A DNA stretch of 64,000 nucleotides from Choristoneura fumiferana (lineage: Eukaryota; Arthropoda; Insecta; Lepidoptera; Tortricidae), in assembly GCF_025370935.1 (NCBI RefSeq), contig NC_133498.1, positions 6,466,489 to 6,530,488 on the forward strand. Reading direction: 5' to 3'. A program made the translations under genes and the position numbers. A model generated the notes under the pieces. That model had not been told where the DNA came from and made no database searches. It was given only the letters and a program-made list of their open reading frames with translations. Below, piece after piece: positions 50,951 through 62,357 of the stretch; the stretch's first letter is position 1, and each line of letters begins with the position of its first letter.

Positions 50951-51354
50951 TATACTTATATTGTATATACGTAGTTCTCTGTCTTAAGACTGTTTTAATT
51001 TAATACGCGTGTTCTCTTGAGATTGTCAGGATTTTGTTAATAAACGTTACTTTGCGTGGTATTAAACAATATAATATATACAGTTATTGCAAGCTTAACT
51101 GTAAGGGTACGACAGTGATATTACAATGTAGAATCCACAGTTCGTTGCTGTTGGCCTAGAGGCCTTGGGTCCAAGAGGTCCCGGCGCATTTAAAGCTAAT
51201 TATATAAAGAAGTGTAAAAGCGTTAAGTTAAGACCACATAATTATAGGATAGGGATGCTCATTGTCCATAATGTTTTGTTAGTAACAAAGTAATCTTATA
51301 TAGGTAACTAAACTTAAATGGAGTACTTAACCTTATCTGAAGTACCTAGGTATC
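50951..51354. other. No gene seen
   Basis: Unassigned AT-rich sequence. Confidence 0.35.
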
Positions 51355-51355
51355 G

Positions 51356-51387
<32 letters not shown>

Positions 51388-51428
51388 TGTGCGTGCGTGC
51401 GTGTGCATGTGTGTGTGTGTGTATGTTA

Positions 51429-51496
<68 letters not shown>

Positions 51497-51654
51497 CCTT
51501 CACGCTAAAACGGCTGGACGGATTTGGTATGTAGATAGCTGGATGTCTGGAACCTCACGTAGGTTACTTTTATCCCGATATTTCTACGAATAAGGATCTC
51601 GGGATTTTAATTGTCTGCTATGGATTACGTAAACATGCCACGGGTAAAATCTAG
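51355..51654 (+). mobile_element. Helitron-like element with a long GT/GCGT microsatellite
   Basis: A microsatellite (51355-51491, GTGC units then GT units) is followed by TTACTCCTTCACGCTAAAAC, GGATTTGGTATGTAGATAGC and TTTATCCCGATATTTCTACG. The end is CATGCCACGGGTAAAATCTAG before T. The order (GT run, CACGCTAAAACGG, CCCG, CTAG) parallels the other Helitron families. Confidence 0.68.
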
Positions 51655-51749
51655 TTAATAGTAGTTCTGTGGGTCCATCAGTGAAACTAATATAGAACTT
51701 GAAACGCTGGCGTTGGTGTTTAGGTCCTAAGCTATCGCGGGTGCACTGC

Positions 51750-52290
51750 TTGTTGCAGCCTGCGGGCACAAAACAGAGATAGTTCAGAAGTCAATCTCCT
51801 GTATGTACTTCACTTTTCATACCTACGCTCGGCGGTCGCTCTAAGGTTGTCAACTATGGCTTATGCACCAAAAAACTATCGTGGTAGTGGCACTCGTATC
51901 TAGTTGTTTGATTTATTGTTGAGAATGAAACGGGAAGAATGGAAATATAAATTAATAACTAAAATATTTTAATTTTAATGTCATCGTTATATTATAATTT
52001 TGTCACAGAAAATATCTTGCGACGATTTCGTTACTGGTAAAATTCACGATTATTTAATTTAAACAACCGTCCACTGAACAGTTATAATAACTTTTTTTTT
52101 ACTGCTCCATTATTGCTCAAAAAAGTTCACAGACGCGTGTCTCAAGCGGATGCCACTCGCGCTCGCACTGGTCCCAAACGGTCCGAGGTATCGTGTCCGT
52201 GAGCAGTGTCTATGTGTGCGTTGCTCGAGCGCACTTGTATGAAGATTGACTTCTGAACTATCTGTGTTTTGTGCTGCGGGCGGGTGCAGG
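51750..52290. mobile_element. TIR element with ~45-bp arms
   Basis: GGGCACAAAACAGAGATAGT and TCAGAAGTCAATCT at the left face AGATTGACTTCTGA and ACTATCTGTGTTTTGTGC at the right. About 540 bp, with no coding frame of note. Confidence 0.7.
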
Positions 52291-52398
52291 TACAATCCTA
52301 TGCACGCGACGCGCGCAGTCAGCGCTGCTCATACAATAGTATGAGCAATGCTCAACAGGCGTCCACCCGCTCCGTGTAAACCAAGTCAGCTAGCGTTA

Positions 52399-52521
52399 AG
52401 GTGATATTTCACCGGCGAGGCGAGACGAGAATTGAAGTTTGTATGCATTCTCGCGCACCCGCCGCGGGCGCTGCCATACAAAATTCAATTCTCGTCTCGT
52501 TTCGCCGGTGGAAAATCACCT
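52399..52521. mobile_element. Short hairpin MITE with TTA target duplication
   Basis: AGGTGATATTTCACCGGCGA faces TCGCCGGTGGAAAATCACCT-type sequence, with inner arms GACGAGAATTGAA / TTCAATTCTCGTC. TTA lies at 52396-52398 and 52522-52524. 123 bp, PIF/Harbinger-like by its target site. Confidence 0.82.
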
Positions 52522-52534
52522 TTAGGCTTTTACT

Positions 52535-53030
52535 TAAAAAAAACAAAATTCAAATCATTTATTAGTAAACAGGCCGCAATGGGCAAGTGCCCAAGAAGAA
52601 GAAGAGAGAGAGAGAGAGGAAGTTGGGCGGTGGGCGGAGAGTTGAAGTGTAAAAGTTTACACGTCATTTTTTGAACCCAGCGCTTTCGGAAAGACCATCA
52701 TTGCCAAGAAGAATGCGCCGCAAGAAACTTGGCAGAAAGTCATTTTTTTCAAAATAAAATAATTACAAATAAAATACTTAAAAACTGCAGTATACAATTA
52801 AAGAAAAAATACAAAATAATAATAATACAGGGATGCATGGGGTCCCGTAGTTACAAAACTAAACACTAACTATATCTACGTTCAGTGGAAGTGTAGAATG
52901 CTACCACCGTCATAAATAAAATAAAAACTGAAATATACATTTCAGATCAAGTAACCATTAAGCTTTTGGATTCCGAATGCAAGCTCACGTCTGCCGCCCC
53001 CAAAGTTAGCTCACACTGCTTAGATAAGCT
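52535..53030 (-). mobile_element. Non-LTR 3' end, relative of 38995-40054
   Basis: AATTCAAATCATTTATTAG, CCGCAATGGGCAAGTGC, then CATCATTGCCAAGAAGAATG and CAGGGATGCATGGGGTCCCG. A (GA)n expansion at about 52598-52619 interrupts it. It keeps the first hairpin of the series described at 39229. Confidence 0.72.
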
Positions 53031-53384
53031 TAAGCGGGTAGATAATATGGTACCTACTACCCTAACGGCCCTATCTCAAACCTCGACCTATGCAAATGAG
53101 GCCACTAAATCTGAGCTGACACTTACATATGGATGCATGAGTAATTATATCTAAATAATCAGAACAAGCATTGTCTGCAGTCTGTCAGCTAACATATAGA
53201 CCAAGTTATTTAGACGGATTTCGAGAATATTCAGAAGCAACCTAATCCAGCGCGAAGATATAGACGGAATAAAAAAATATTGTAATTGCTTTTTCGTTAT
53301 CAAAATAAATAAAAACCTTCAAGGGTGCATATCTAATCGCAGTTTCTGAAAGTGACAAAATAGGTAATAGGTAGGTAGGTAGGT
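53031..53384. other. No gene seen
   Basis: Unassigned. A (TAGG)n run at about 53362-53381 borders the next repeat. Confidence 0.35.
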
Positions 53385-53670
53385 TTTGCAGGTGGTAGGA
53401 CCTTGTGCAAGGTCCGCCCGGATTTCTACCACCATCTTGCTTGCTAATCCTGCCGTGAAACAGCAGTGCTTGCACTGTTGTGTTTCGGCGTGGAGAGTAA
53501 GACAGCCGGTGAAATTACTGGCTCTTGAGGTATCCCATCTTAGGCCTCTAGGTTGGCAACGCATCTGCAATACCCCTGGTGTTGCAGATGTTTATGGGCG
53601 GTGGTGATCTCTTACCATCAGGAGACCCACTTGCTCATTTGCCATCCAGTAGAATAAAAAAAAAATTTTA
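53385..53670 (+). repeat. Family B interspersed repeat, longest copy
   Basis: TGCAGGTGGTAGGACCTTG, the CTGCCGTGAAACAGCAGTGC segment missing from 31225, GTTGGCAACGCATCTGC, and an A run after CCATCCAGTAGAAT. It is among the best preserved copies. Confidence 0.78.
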
Positions 53671-55199
53671 TTCATCATTTTGTTTCCCGCTGAAACCGTT
53701 TTTTTTTTAAAAAAATAGTAGTGTAAGTATAGGTATACGTTATGCCTATCCAATTTATTAAAAGTGTAAACAAACCGATTTCATAAAAAATCTTGTACTT
53801 ATAAACACCCACTGGATCGAATCAATAATACATTTATCTATAATTCGTGTCTTTTAACTAGATGTCTAATCAGTTTTTTCACCAAAGTTAACGATTTCAA
53901 TATTTATTTTTCATTTCATTCATTTTTCGAAAATCTTCGCCTAAATCTGACGTTAATTTCTTGATTGAAACATGTGTATAATCTGTAGTAGCAATAGCAT
54001 AGACTAGCGTAGAGATGGTGAAAAATTTGACATTTTAAAAATCGATTAATGCGCGGATGAATATGAGATTTTTATATAAGTACTTTCCTTAAAATTAAAA
54101 ATAGTTACTGCTTTTAATTGAATAAACAGTATTTGAAATTAAAACAAAAATACGCTGATCTCTTCAATTAATAAATAATCGATTTACTGAACAGATTAAT
54201 TATTTTGCAATAGGTTCTAGGTTTTCACATCACTAAACGTCCATGGTCGGGTTAATGGCGTCTTGTTTACGCTTATCATAAAATGGATCGGAATACAATA
54301 TAGGTTAGGTTAGGTTTATTTTACAACAATTCTAAACAATGAATGGATTCAGGGGAAAAAAGAGTTATGATGAACAATACATTATATCAAACAGTACTGA
54401 ATTATACCAGCCGATATACATCCAACAATAAGCCATTCAATGATTTACTTAATCATTAGGATAATAACCCTCCTTCTTCGCAGTCGGGTAAAAAGGGACC
54501 AGATACTATGACACCGAACTATAGCGGAATCGCCCATTTATGGCATTAAAAAGTACGATGCTCGCGATAACGAAAAAAAATACGTATTAAAAATTCTTGT
54601 AACCGATAGGAATCCAAAAAGAGTTAAGTCTAAGTCATTTATTTGCAGAAAATAGTGTACAATAAGATAGTGGATTGGAGTAATGATGACACAATATTTA
54701 ACTACACAGTAGCATGCAAATTATTAAAAAAAAAACAAAACAATTAATAATTCAATTACAAATAAATTAAATACTATATTCATTATAATAAAGATTACCC
54801 TTTGCAAAACAGAAATTCTTTGATGGTGTAGAATCTTTTTGCAGTAGCCAATTATAGTTCAAAAATATATTCATGAAAAATAAAGCAAAAACGGTACAAG
54901 CCTTACACTGGTAGTGGCCGTAGAAAGACAGGGTTGCCACCTATAAAAATTATGAAGTAATATTATAACAACAAATAAAACATGGGTTGTCTTATTTTCG
55001 CGTTCTTCTTAACGTAGGTACTTATTAACATTTGCATTTTTTTTGTCAAATAGAATAAGGTATGGTAGATCCAAGGCATTTTTATATTTGCTTATGTATG
55101 TTAGTTTTTGATAAATTTACTGTGTACTCTATAGGTCGTGTTGCCTGAAATAAGTGATTTTATGTAGCATTATTATTGTATTAAGTGTTTATTATTATT
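53671..55199. other. 1.5 kb of AT-rich DNA, no gene seen
   Basis: No recognisable coding region. GTTAGGTTAGGTTTATTT lies at about 54303-54320. A reversed LINE-like tail is possible near 54630-54780 (AAGTCATTTATTTGCAG). Confidence 0.45.
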
Positions 55200-55310
55200 A
55201 TTTACTAATCTAAGACGGGGAAACGAGCACGAAGGTCACCAGGTGGGAAGCAATCACCGCCGCCCATAGACACCCACAACACGAGGGGTACCTCAGGTAC
55301 ATTGCCGGCC
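55200..55310 (-). repeat. Diverged family B-like tail
   Basis: AAACGAGCACGAAGGTCACC, GTGGGAAGCAATCACCGCCG and CCACAACACGAGGGGTACC. It overlaps the left edge of the inverted duplication. Confidence 0.55.
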
Positions 55311-56373
55311 CTTTGAGAGATTGATATACTTTTAAACATTCCTAAGTTGTATCGTGTTGTTGTTGTTTTTATTATTGCAAATGTACGATACGTCAAAAAA
55401 ACGCAAGAAACTTTCCAGCCAGCCCTAGCACAGTGCGGCTCTCATATTCCACGCGCACGCGCAGAAGCGGTGCATCGAACATGTTTAGGTATTATTTAAT
55501 ATCTTAAACAGGTCGATGCCTCCTTTAATCTGCGGCCGTGAGCTCTCTTACCTCACAGAAGACAGGTTCAACATTTTTCTGTGGTTTTGATTGAAAGCCA
55601 ATTTCTCCGCTAGCTTGGCCAAAAACGCTGTAGGTGTACCTACTTATGACTATTCGGATAAATGAACTAAAAGAATTTCCTTGCTCACCCGCGACCTTAC
55701 GATAGCTACCAGTTGTTAGACCCCATGGTGGTGGATAGCATGGTGTACGGTTGTGTCACTCTGAAGATGAGCTCTGGTTGAGTTCGAAACGCGTCAGTGT
55801 AGTGTGGTGGTGGTGATGGATGGGTTTGTGTGATTTGTGTGTGTTCTTACAGTGTGGAGGTGGAGGAACTGCATGAACACGCATATTTTGCATAAGCTTA
55901 GCTATCGTAAGGTCGCGGGTGAGCAAGGAAATTCTTTCAGTTCATTGATATGGAGCTCCGCAAAGTAACGCCTGATTCAATAAACTATTTGGATAATTTC
56001 TTTACCGATTCTTATGAAATTTCGCGAGCTGGTTCGATGAAAATGGAAATAGCTGTTCTTAACATGAAACTACCGTGAAACCCATGGAATGACGCAGGAT
56101 CATTTGATCCCGGATAATTACAGTTCCCGCGAGATAGCAATAAACGAATTATTCGCAGATGAAGTTACGAGCAGCGGTCACTTCATCCATATCCATACTA
56201 ATATCATACATGCGAAAGTGTGTGTGTTTGTATGTTTGTCCGTCTTTCACGTCGAAACGGAGCGACGGATTGATGTGATTTTTGGCATAGAGATAGTTTA
56301 TAGGCCAGAGAGTGACATAGGCTACTTTTATCCCGATAAAAATGCAGTTCCCGAGGGAACAGCGCGCGATTAC
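55267..56373 (+). repeat. Left arm of a large inverted duplication
   Basis: TAGACACCCACAACACGAGG at the left edge is found inverted ending at 60806. The arms match through AAGAAACTTTCCAGCCAGCC, the MITE at 55661-55946 and the Helitron up to AACAGCGCGCGAT. Both arms contain the same 85-codon stretch (MTQDHLIPDNYSSREIAINE...), which is repeat sequence rather than a gene. Confidence 0.9.
55661..55946. mobile_element. TIR element (CCTTGCTCACCCGCGACC) in the left arm
   Basis: AATTTCCTTGCTCACCCGCG faces CGCGGGTGAGCAAGGAAATT. Inside is TGAAGATGAGCTCTGGTTGA and GTGTGGAGGTGGAGGAACTG. The partner in the right arm is 60100-60384 and an older relative is 23551-23899. Confidence 0.82.
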
Positions 56374-56410
56374 CGAATTCTACGCGGGCGAAGCCGCGGG
56401 CTTAAGCTAG
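56192..56410 (+). mobile_element. Helitron-like element (family 1), complete copy
   Basis: TCCATACTAATATCATACAT at the start, GCGGGCGAAGCCGCGGGC and TTAAGCTAG at the end. The right arm carries the same copy inverted (about 59650-59862), with its 3' part altered. Confidence 0.82.
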
Positions 56411-56496
56411 TAGTGAAATAAAAGTGATTAGATATGATGGCTTAATTTAAAGATTTCCTTGCGTGACAAAGTAACCAACGCGGCAGTTTGCAAAGA

Positions 56497-56757
56497 ATGG
56501 GCAAGCACCTTGAGTTTCTGAAGACCATCAAGCAAAGAAAGTTGTGTTACTCTGGGCATGTGATGAGAAACGCGAAGGACAGAGTTCTCCAGCTTATCCA
56601 GGGGAAGATTGCTGGAAAGAGAAGCGTGGGCAGGAGAACCACGTGGCTGAAGAATTTATGAGACTGGTTCAACTGCAGTAACACCACGTCCTTGTTTAGA
56701 GCAACGGCCTCCACAGTCAGAGTCGCCATGATGTTGTCCAACTTCCGATAGGAGAGG
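56497..56757 (+). pseudogene. LINE reverse-transcriptase C-terminus, broken
   Basis: It encodes MGKHLEFLKTIKQRKLCYSG, HVMRNAKDRVLQLIQGKIAG and KRSVGRRTTWLKNL, then a stop (TGA where the family has Arg), then DWFNCSNTTSLFRATASTV. This is the C-terminus of an insect non-LTR reverse transcriptase. It lies in the spacer of the inverted duplication and is not duplicated. Confidence 0.83.
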
Positions 56758-56795
56758 AATGGAAAGAAGAAGAAGATAACTCGCTTCTGTAATCT

Positions 56796-56872
56796 AGTTT
56801 AGATCGACGTGTTTCGGACTACTTTTAGGAAGGACTACAAATAGTCCGAAACATGTCGAGCTAAGCATGATT
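56796..56872. repeat. Small hairpin related to the element at 3629
   Basis: GATCGACGTGTTTCGGACTA faces TAGTCCGAAACATGTCGAGC around a short loop. It shares the CGACATGTTTCGG core with 3629-3880. Confidence 0.65.
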
Positions 56873-56934
56873 AACAACGGGAATGTCCGTTTCATTTCAT
56901 TATGGAAGTACCTGTTATTGTAACGGGATAATAG

Positions 56935-57180
56935 CCTAACCAACAAAAAATTGGAAAACCTCGACATTGTCGCTTCAAAGTTCAGTATCTCAAAAACGGC
57001 TAACCGATTTTGATGAAACACGTCTAAGAAATATCGCTTAAAAACTTGATTTCAAATAAAAAAAACCGCATCTAAATCGGTCCACCCGTTTAAGAGCTAC
57101 TGTGCCACAGACAGGCAGACAGACAGACACACAGAGCGGACAAACTTATAACACCCCTCTTTTTGCGTCGGGGGTTAAAA
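56935..57180 (-). repeat. Family A interspersed repeat, near full length
   Basis: From ACAAAAAATTGGAAAACC through GTTCAGTATCTCAAAAACGG to ACACCCCTCTTTTTGCGTCG and GGGGGTTAA. It is the best preserved reverse copy. Confidence 0.8.
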
Positions 57181-57734
57181 ACTAACACGTGTCTCAGGGT
57201 TTCACACAATTTCCAAGCCAAATTTCATCAAAAATGGTTTAGCAGTTTAAGCGTGAAGCGGTTACAGACAGAAGAGCGACGTGTTCGCTTGCTATTAAAG
57301 CCCGCTTGCTTGTTTTCCTAACTTTAAAGTCATCAGCCCCACAGAAGCTTTTGAGAACAAAAAACGAAAAATCGCCCAAAGAAAAGTAATTAATTTATAC
57401 ATTAAACAGTCTTTCAACGCTATTTTACGTTTACCAAATTAAAAAACATTTTTTACAACCAATTGTAAGCTTTACCACCCTGAAATAAGGTCCATCGTGA
57501 GTGTTAAGTTAAAATAGCTTTCCTGGTTGTAATTAAAACATGTGAAGTGAAACGGGCGATTTTAAACTTTATGCTTTTAAAAATAAGGTGCAGTGTGGTG
57601 GTAAAATAAAGTTGGTAATTTTGATTGTTTCAAAATTGGCGCTAAGACAATAGGTAATTAATTGGAATTGTTTTTTTTTAATAAGCTGATGATAAGAGTA
57701 CGTAAACTTAAAAAAAATAGAAGCTTAGTATTTT
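57181..57734. other. No gene seen
   Basis: AT-rich. A short Helitron-like stretch (AGCAGTTTAAGCGTGAAGCG) lies near 57240-57259. Confidence 0.4.
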
Positions 57735-57993
57735 GACCTTTGGCGTCTCAAGCAGAGGATCTTGGGTTCAAACCCCGGCTCGCACCTTGAGTTTTCGAAA
57801 ATCACGTGCGAAGTTAGATTTGAAATTTATTACGAGCTTTACGGTGAAGGAAAGCATCGCGAGGAAACCTGCACAAACCTGCGAAGCTGCTGCTGCTGCG
57901 AACTGGGCCCGCGTGGGAACTACGGCCCAAACCCTCTCATTCTGAGAAGCCTGTGCCCAGCAGTGGGACGTATATAAGCTGAGATGATGATGA
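57735..57993 (+). mobile_element. SINE-1 with a damaged head
   Basis: GGCGTCTCAAGCAGAGGAT, GGTTCAAACCCCGGCTCGC, then a GCTGCTGCTGCTG replacement in the body, and CCCAGCAGTGGGACGTATAT with (GAT)n at the end. Confidence 0.83.
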
Positions 57994-58353
57994 TGATTTC
58001 AACATACACAACCATTAAATTCAAATTACCTTTTTCACCCAGACTTTGACAAATTTCCTTTTGAACCCTTTACATATTTTTTTCTAACAATAATCAATCT
58101 TACGCCGTCGTAATAAGAGACAAGTAAAGCGGGGTTCATACCCCACGACACAATAACGCGGGCCCGTTGTTTTTAGTGTAAAGTGCAAAGCCTCCCTTAC
58201 GAGACTTGGCGGTTGTTATATGAATTTACCTCTTATGAAATTGTTTGTGTCCACTACACACTTACTTCTTTATTAATATTGGGAAATAAATGAGTTTTGC
58301 CGCATCCACAGGGTTGGCGGGTAAATATTCAGCGTTTTTGCGGCGTTTTTCGA
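57994..58353. other. No gene seen
   Basis: Unassigned sequence between two SINEs. No recognisable feature. Confidence 0.35.
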
Positions 58354-58364
58354 TTCTATAAAGT

Positions 58365-58635
58365 CGCTGGGCACAGGCCATCTCTCAGAACAAGAGGGCG
58401 TGGGCCATAGTTCCCACGCAGGCCCAGTGCGGATTGGGGACTTCACACGCACCATTGAATTGCTTCGCAGGTTTGTGCATTCCTCACGATGTTTTCCATC
58501 ACCGCAAAGCTCGTGGTAAATATCAAATGTAATTCCGCACATGAATTTCGAAAAACTCAGAGGTGCGAGCCGGGGTTTGAACCCACGGCCCTCTGCTTGA
58601 GAGGCGATAGGTCAAACCACTAGGCCACCACGGCT
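58365..58635 (-). mobile_element. SINE-1 with 11-bp target duplication, tail-truncated
   Basis: TTCTATAAAGT occurs at 58354-58364 and 58636-58646. The head AGCCGTGGTGGCC starts right at the duplication, fixing the 5' end of the family. The tail stops at CGCTGGGCACAGG, without the usual GTGGGACGTATAT and (GAT)n. Confidence 0.9.
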
Positions 58636-58646
58636 TTCTATAAAGT

Positions 58647-59277
58647 ACGGAACCTTTATAGATTACCTTGCTGTCCGTTCGTTCGTCCGTCCGTCCGTCT
58701 GTCCGTCAAGAGCCTTTATTTCGGGAACGCGTAGAGGTAACGTGTTGAAATTAAAACCATATACTCAAATCTACAGTTCCTTGGAGCTGTGAAAAAATAA
58801 AACTTCTAAATCAACACAGTCAAAGGATACCGCCCTATAAAAAAGGTGATACCATACGAATTGCCTTAACCGAAAAATTTATTATAAGGTATTTCCGGCT
58901 GTCTTAGTAACTTGAAATTTTGCATGAAGGTAGCTCTTATAGCACAATCAATTAGAAAAATCAGAAAATTATATTTTTTCAAGTTCAACTGTCTATGTCT
59001 ATATTTTCCTTAAGAGAGGAACTCTGCTAACACTGGATATTCGTAAATGCCTACAAATTTATACGGTACCCTCCCCGGTACCCGGTGAATCTAAGTGTTT
59101 ATATTATAAGTATTTTTACTGCTTTATGGTGTGCAATATTTGTATTTGTACCCTCGGTGCGCTGGTCTGAGTCGCACTCGGTCTCTTTATGTAATTGGTT
59201 TAATCTTTGTTATTTTTTTTTAGATTACGGTACCTACGGAGCACTGCCTATGCTCGTAAAGCCACGTGCGGCAGTGC
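58647..59277. repeat. Unclassified repeat region with (CGTC)n
   Basis: TACGGAACCTTTATAGATTA, a CGTCCGTCCGTCCGTCTG run near 58685-58702, and at the right CCCTCGGTGCGCTGGTCTG with GAGTCGCACTCGG. It looks like an old interspersed element, with no coding frame recognised. Confidence 0.45.
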
Positions 59278-59450
59278 CCTTAGTGTAAGTTTTCGGTTAC
59301 AAAATATGTCTCGGTTAAAATCTCAATTTGTATGCAAACACGAACAGCGCCTCTAGCGGAACGTTTGCGATGTTCGTGTTTCCATACAAATTGAGATTTT
59401 AACGCGAACGCGATCGAGACGTATTTTGTAACCGAAAACTTACACAAGGG
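59278..59450. mobile_element. TIR element (GTGTAAGTTTTCGGTTAC ends)
   Basis: CCCTTAGTGTAAGTTTTCGG faces CCGAAAACTTACACAAGGG. Inner arms AAAATCTCAATTTGTATG / CATACAAATTGAGATTTT and CACGAACA / TGTTCGTG also pair. 173 bp, non-coding. Confidence 0.82.
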
Positions 59451-59678
59451 TACAGAACTACGCCGTGCCGTGCATAATGACAGTGGAAACCCGCGATCAC
59501 CGTGATTTATGAGAACAGCACCCAGTGTTGGCGTGTTATGAAAATATTTAATTATTTCGTCCACATTCGGCCGAGTCACGCCGCGAATTTGTTGCCAGCT
59601 CAAGACAAAAGCTTGAGCTTTGTCATTATTATGTTATAGCCTTTACCTGCGGCTTCGCTCGCGCTATACGTGTGAGAG

Positions 59679-60806
59679 AGATATCGCGCGCTGTTCTCTC
59701 AGGAACTGTGCATTTTTATCGGGATAAAAGTAGCCTATGTCACTCTCTGGCCTATAAACTATCTCTATGCCAAAAATCACATCAATCCGTCGCTCCGTTT
59801 CGACGTGAAAGACGGACAAACATACAAACACACACACTTTCGCATGTATGATATTAGTATGGATATGGATGAAGTGACCGCTGCTCGTAACTTCATCTGC
59901 GAATAATTCGTTTATTGCTATCTCGCGGGAACTGTAATTATCCGGGATCAAATGATCCTGCGTCATTCCATGGGTTTCACGGTAGTTTCATGTTAAGAAC
60001 AGCTATTTCCATTAACCAGCTCGCGAAATTTCATGAGAATCGGTAAAGAAATTATCCGAATAGTTTATTGAATCAGGCGTTACTTTGCGGAGGTCCATAT
60101 CAATGAACTGAAAGAATTTCCTTGCTCACCCGCGACCTTACGATAGCTAAGCTTATGCAAAATATGCGTGTTCATGCAGTTCCTCCACCTCCACACTGTA
60201 ACACACACAAATCACACAAACCCATCCATCACCACCACCACACTACACTGACGCGTTTCGAACTCAACCAGAGCTCATCTTCAGAGTGACACAACCGTAC
60301 ACCATGCTATCCACCACCATGGGGTCTAACAACTGGTAGCTATCGTAAGGTCGCGGGTGAGCAAGGAAATTCTTTTAGTTCATTTATCCGAATAGTCATA
60401 AGTAGGTACACCTACAGCGTTTTTGGCCAAGCTAGCGGAGACGCTTCGCGCTCGCTCGGCCAACGAAATTGGCTTTCAATCAAAACCACAGAAAAATGTT
60501 GAACCTGTCTTCTGTGAGGTAAGGGAGCTCACGGCCGCAGATTAAAGGAGGCATCGACCTGTTTAAGATATTAAATAATACCTAAACATGTTCGATGCAC
60601 CGCTTCTGCGCGTGCGCGTGGAATATGAGAGCCGCACTGTGCTAGGGCTGGCTGGAAAGTTTCTTGCGTTTTTTTGACGTATCGTACATTTGCAATAATA
60701 ATAAAACAGCAACAACACGATGCAACTTAGGAATGTTTTAAAAGTATTCCAAGCTCTCAAAGGGCCGGCAATGTACCTGAGGTACCCCTCGTGTTGTGGG
60801 TGTCTA
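59679..60806 (-). repeat. Right arm of the large inverted duplication
   Basis: Inverted copy of 55267-56373. The main difference is about 25 extra bases (GAGACGCTTCGCGCTCGCTCG area, near 60437-60462). There are a few substitutions and a 4-bp deletion near 60013. It includes the MITE copy 60100-60384 and a family 1 Helitron (59650-59862). Confidence 0.9.
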
Positions 60807-61062
60807 ATTTAAACTTAAATTATTAATAGTAACTAATTTTTTGAATGTAAAATAAAACGTAACGACAACTCTACGTATTCCCAAACTGAAATGGACGCAG
60901 CAAAATAATTCATATTATTACACAAATATGACCGCAAACTGTGGCCAGTAAACACACAAAAATAATATTTAAATTGAAATTTTATTATGCTATCCATCAC
61001 GGTAAGGCTATGATATTTCACACGCTGAGCGTTTGAAAGCTTCACCAGGGCAATAGCTCATT
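60807..61062. other. No gene seen
   Basis: AT-rich sequence with no recognisable feature. Confidence 0.35.
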
Positions 61063-61212
61063 CAAGTCAAGTCAAAATATCTTTATTCAATTTAGGCTAT
61101 AAGAAGCACTTATGAATGTCAAAAAAAATCTACCACCGGTTCGGAAAAACCTCTGTTGAGAAGAATCCGACAAGAAACTCAACGAGGTATATTTTTTAAA
61201 CAGATTTACAAT
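61063..61212 (-). mobile_element. Jockey-like LINE 3' end
   Basis: CAAGTCAAGTCAAAATATC, TTTATTCAATTTAGGCTATA and CTACCACCGGTTCGGAAAAA, the reversed 3' UTR also found at 33290 and 37400. No coding part remains. Confidence 0.82.
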
Positions 61213-62357
61213 TTTTACGTAATGTGCTGTCTCAGAGATTCGAAGTGGGTTTTGGCCTCCGACACAAGTTTCCGCTATTTGTCGTTATTCTGTGCGGTCA
61301 GATGTCAGTCAGTCACCACCTGCAGGGCAGACCTTTCCTTTTGTTTTTGTTTGTTAATTTGGTTAACTTAAATCTATCACTAAAAGTTGATTATTAATTT
61401 AATACGTTTAATTTGATTTGGTTTATTTTAATTTGTCGCTTATTTACGTATATGTTTTCGGTGCGAGACATTGTTTTGCCGGAGCTAACTAGACTCATAT
61501 CTAAGTAGTTTCAAATTAAAAAACATTCGGTACAGGGCGGATTTTTTTTTGTGTCTAATTCGACATTGTATACCTTACTGTACTATTATTTATTGAGTGA
61601 CCTTACCTGCTAATATCAGATTTAAAATGAAAACATACAATGATAACTCACAGCTGTATTTTTGCGTGTTAATTTCCCCGCTCGCCGCTCCGCTAGCATT
61701 ACCGCTGCCACCAAAACTGACCTCTTGATAGTCAAAGGGTGTTTTATAAAATACAATCCATACATAACCACCCCTGTGATGACATACGTACATCTGTCAT
61801 TATTAATGACTTAAACTACAATTTAATTTGTCAAGGATTGATTAATTTCGATAATGGTGATTCAGCAAGCGCAGTACGTTGCGCTTGCTACGTCCTACGT
61901 CAAGGACTTTAATACATGAGCCATCATGTAACCATTTCACAGTAAATGTCATAGTGACATCAAATTAATTAACAAGTAAAATCGTAATGACTTTTCCCTT
62001 GAAATTCCACCGCAAAACTTTGACCGCACATCCTATGGGACGTCCAACAACCATATTGTCTAACCCCCGAGCGCTCGCATTCGCTATCTCTTTCTACCCT
62101 CCTTACAGAGCCTGGAATTTTCGTGGCACTTTGGACCTGTCATAGTGACTCCTCATTTATCGACTGTACCTAAATGATATCGATATAAGTATTAGACTTT
62201 AAATGATCATATTGTCGTAAATTTAAAATTACGTTATGAAGAACATAATTAACATTATATTTCACTGAATGATAACCATTTTCTTACTTACAGAAAAATG
62301 AAATTGAAGAAACTTTAAACTGAAATTATTGAATTATAAATTGTTAATTATTCATGA
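61213..62357. other. 1.1 kb without a recognisable gene
   Basis: Short frames (for example 61156-61371 plus, 61590-61793 minus) have no domain. TGGAATTTTCGTGGCACTTT and GACCTGTCATAGTGA (62131-62165) recur near 63668-63700. Confidence 0.45.

Noticed and set aside
51318..51593. 91-codon frame rich in Cys, Val, Arg and Ala
   Set aside because: It is a translation of the GTGC/GT microsatellite.
56089..60000. The 85-codon open frame MTQDHLIPDNYSSREIAINE, identical in two places
   Set aside because: It lies in the two arms of the inverted duplication and reads through Helitron sequence (VCVFVCLSVFHVETERR also appears in frames over other Helitron copies). The identity reflects DNA duplication, not a conserved protein.
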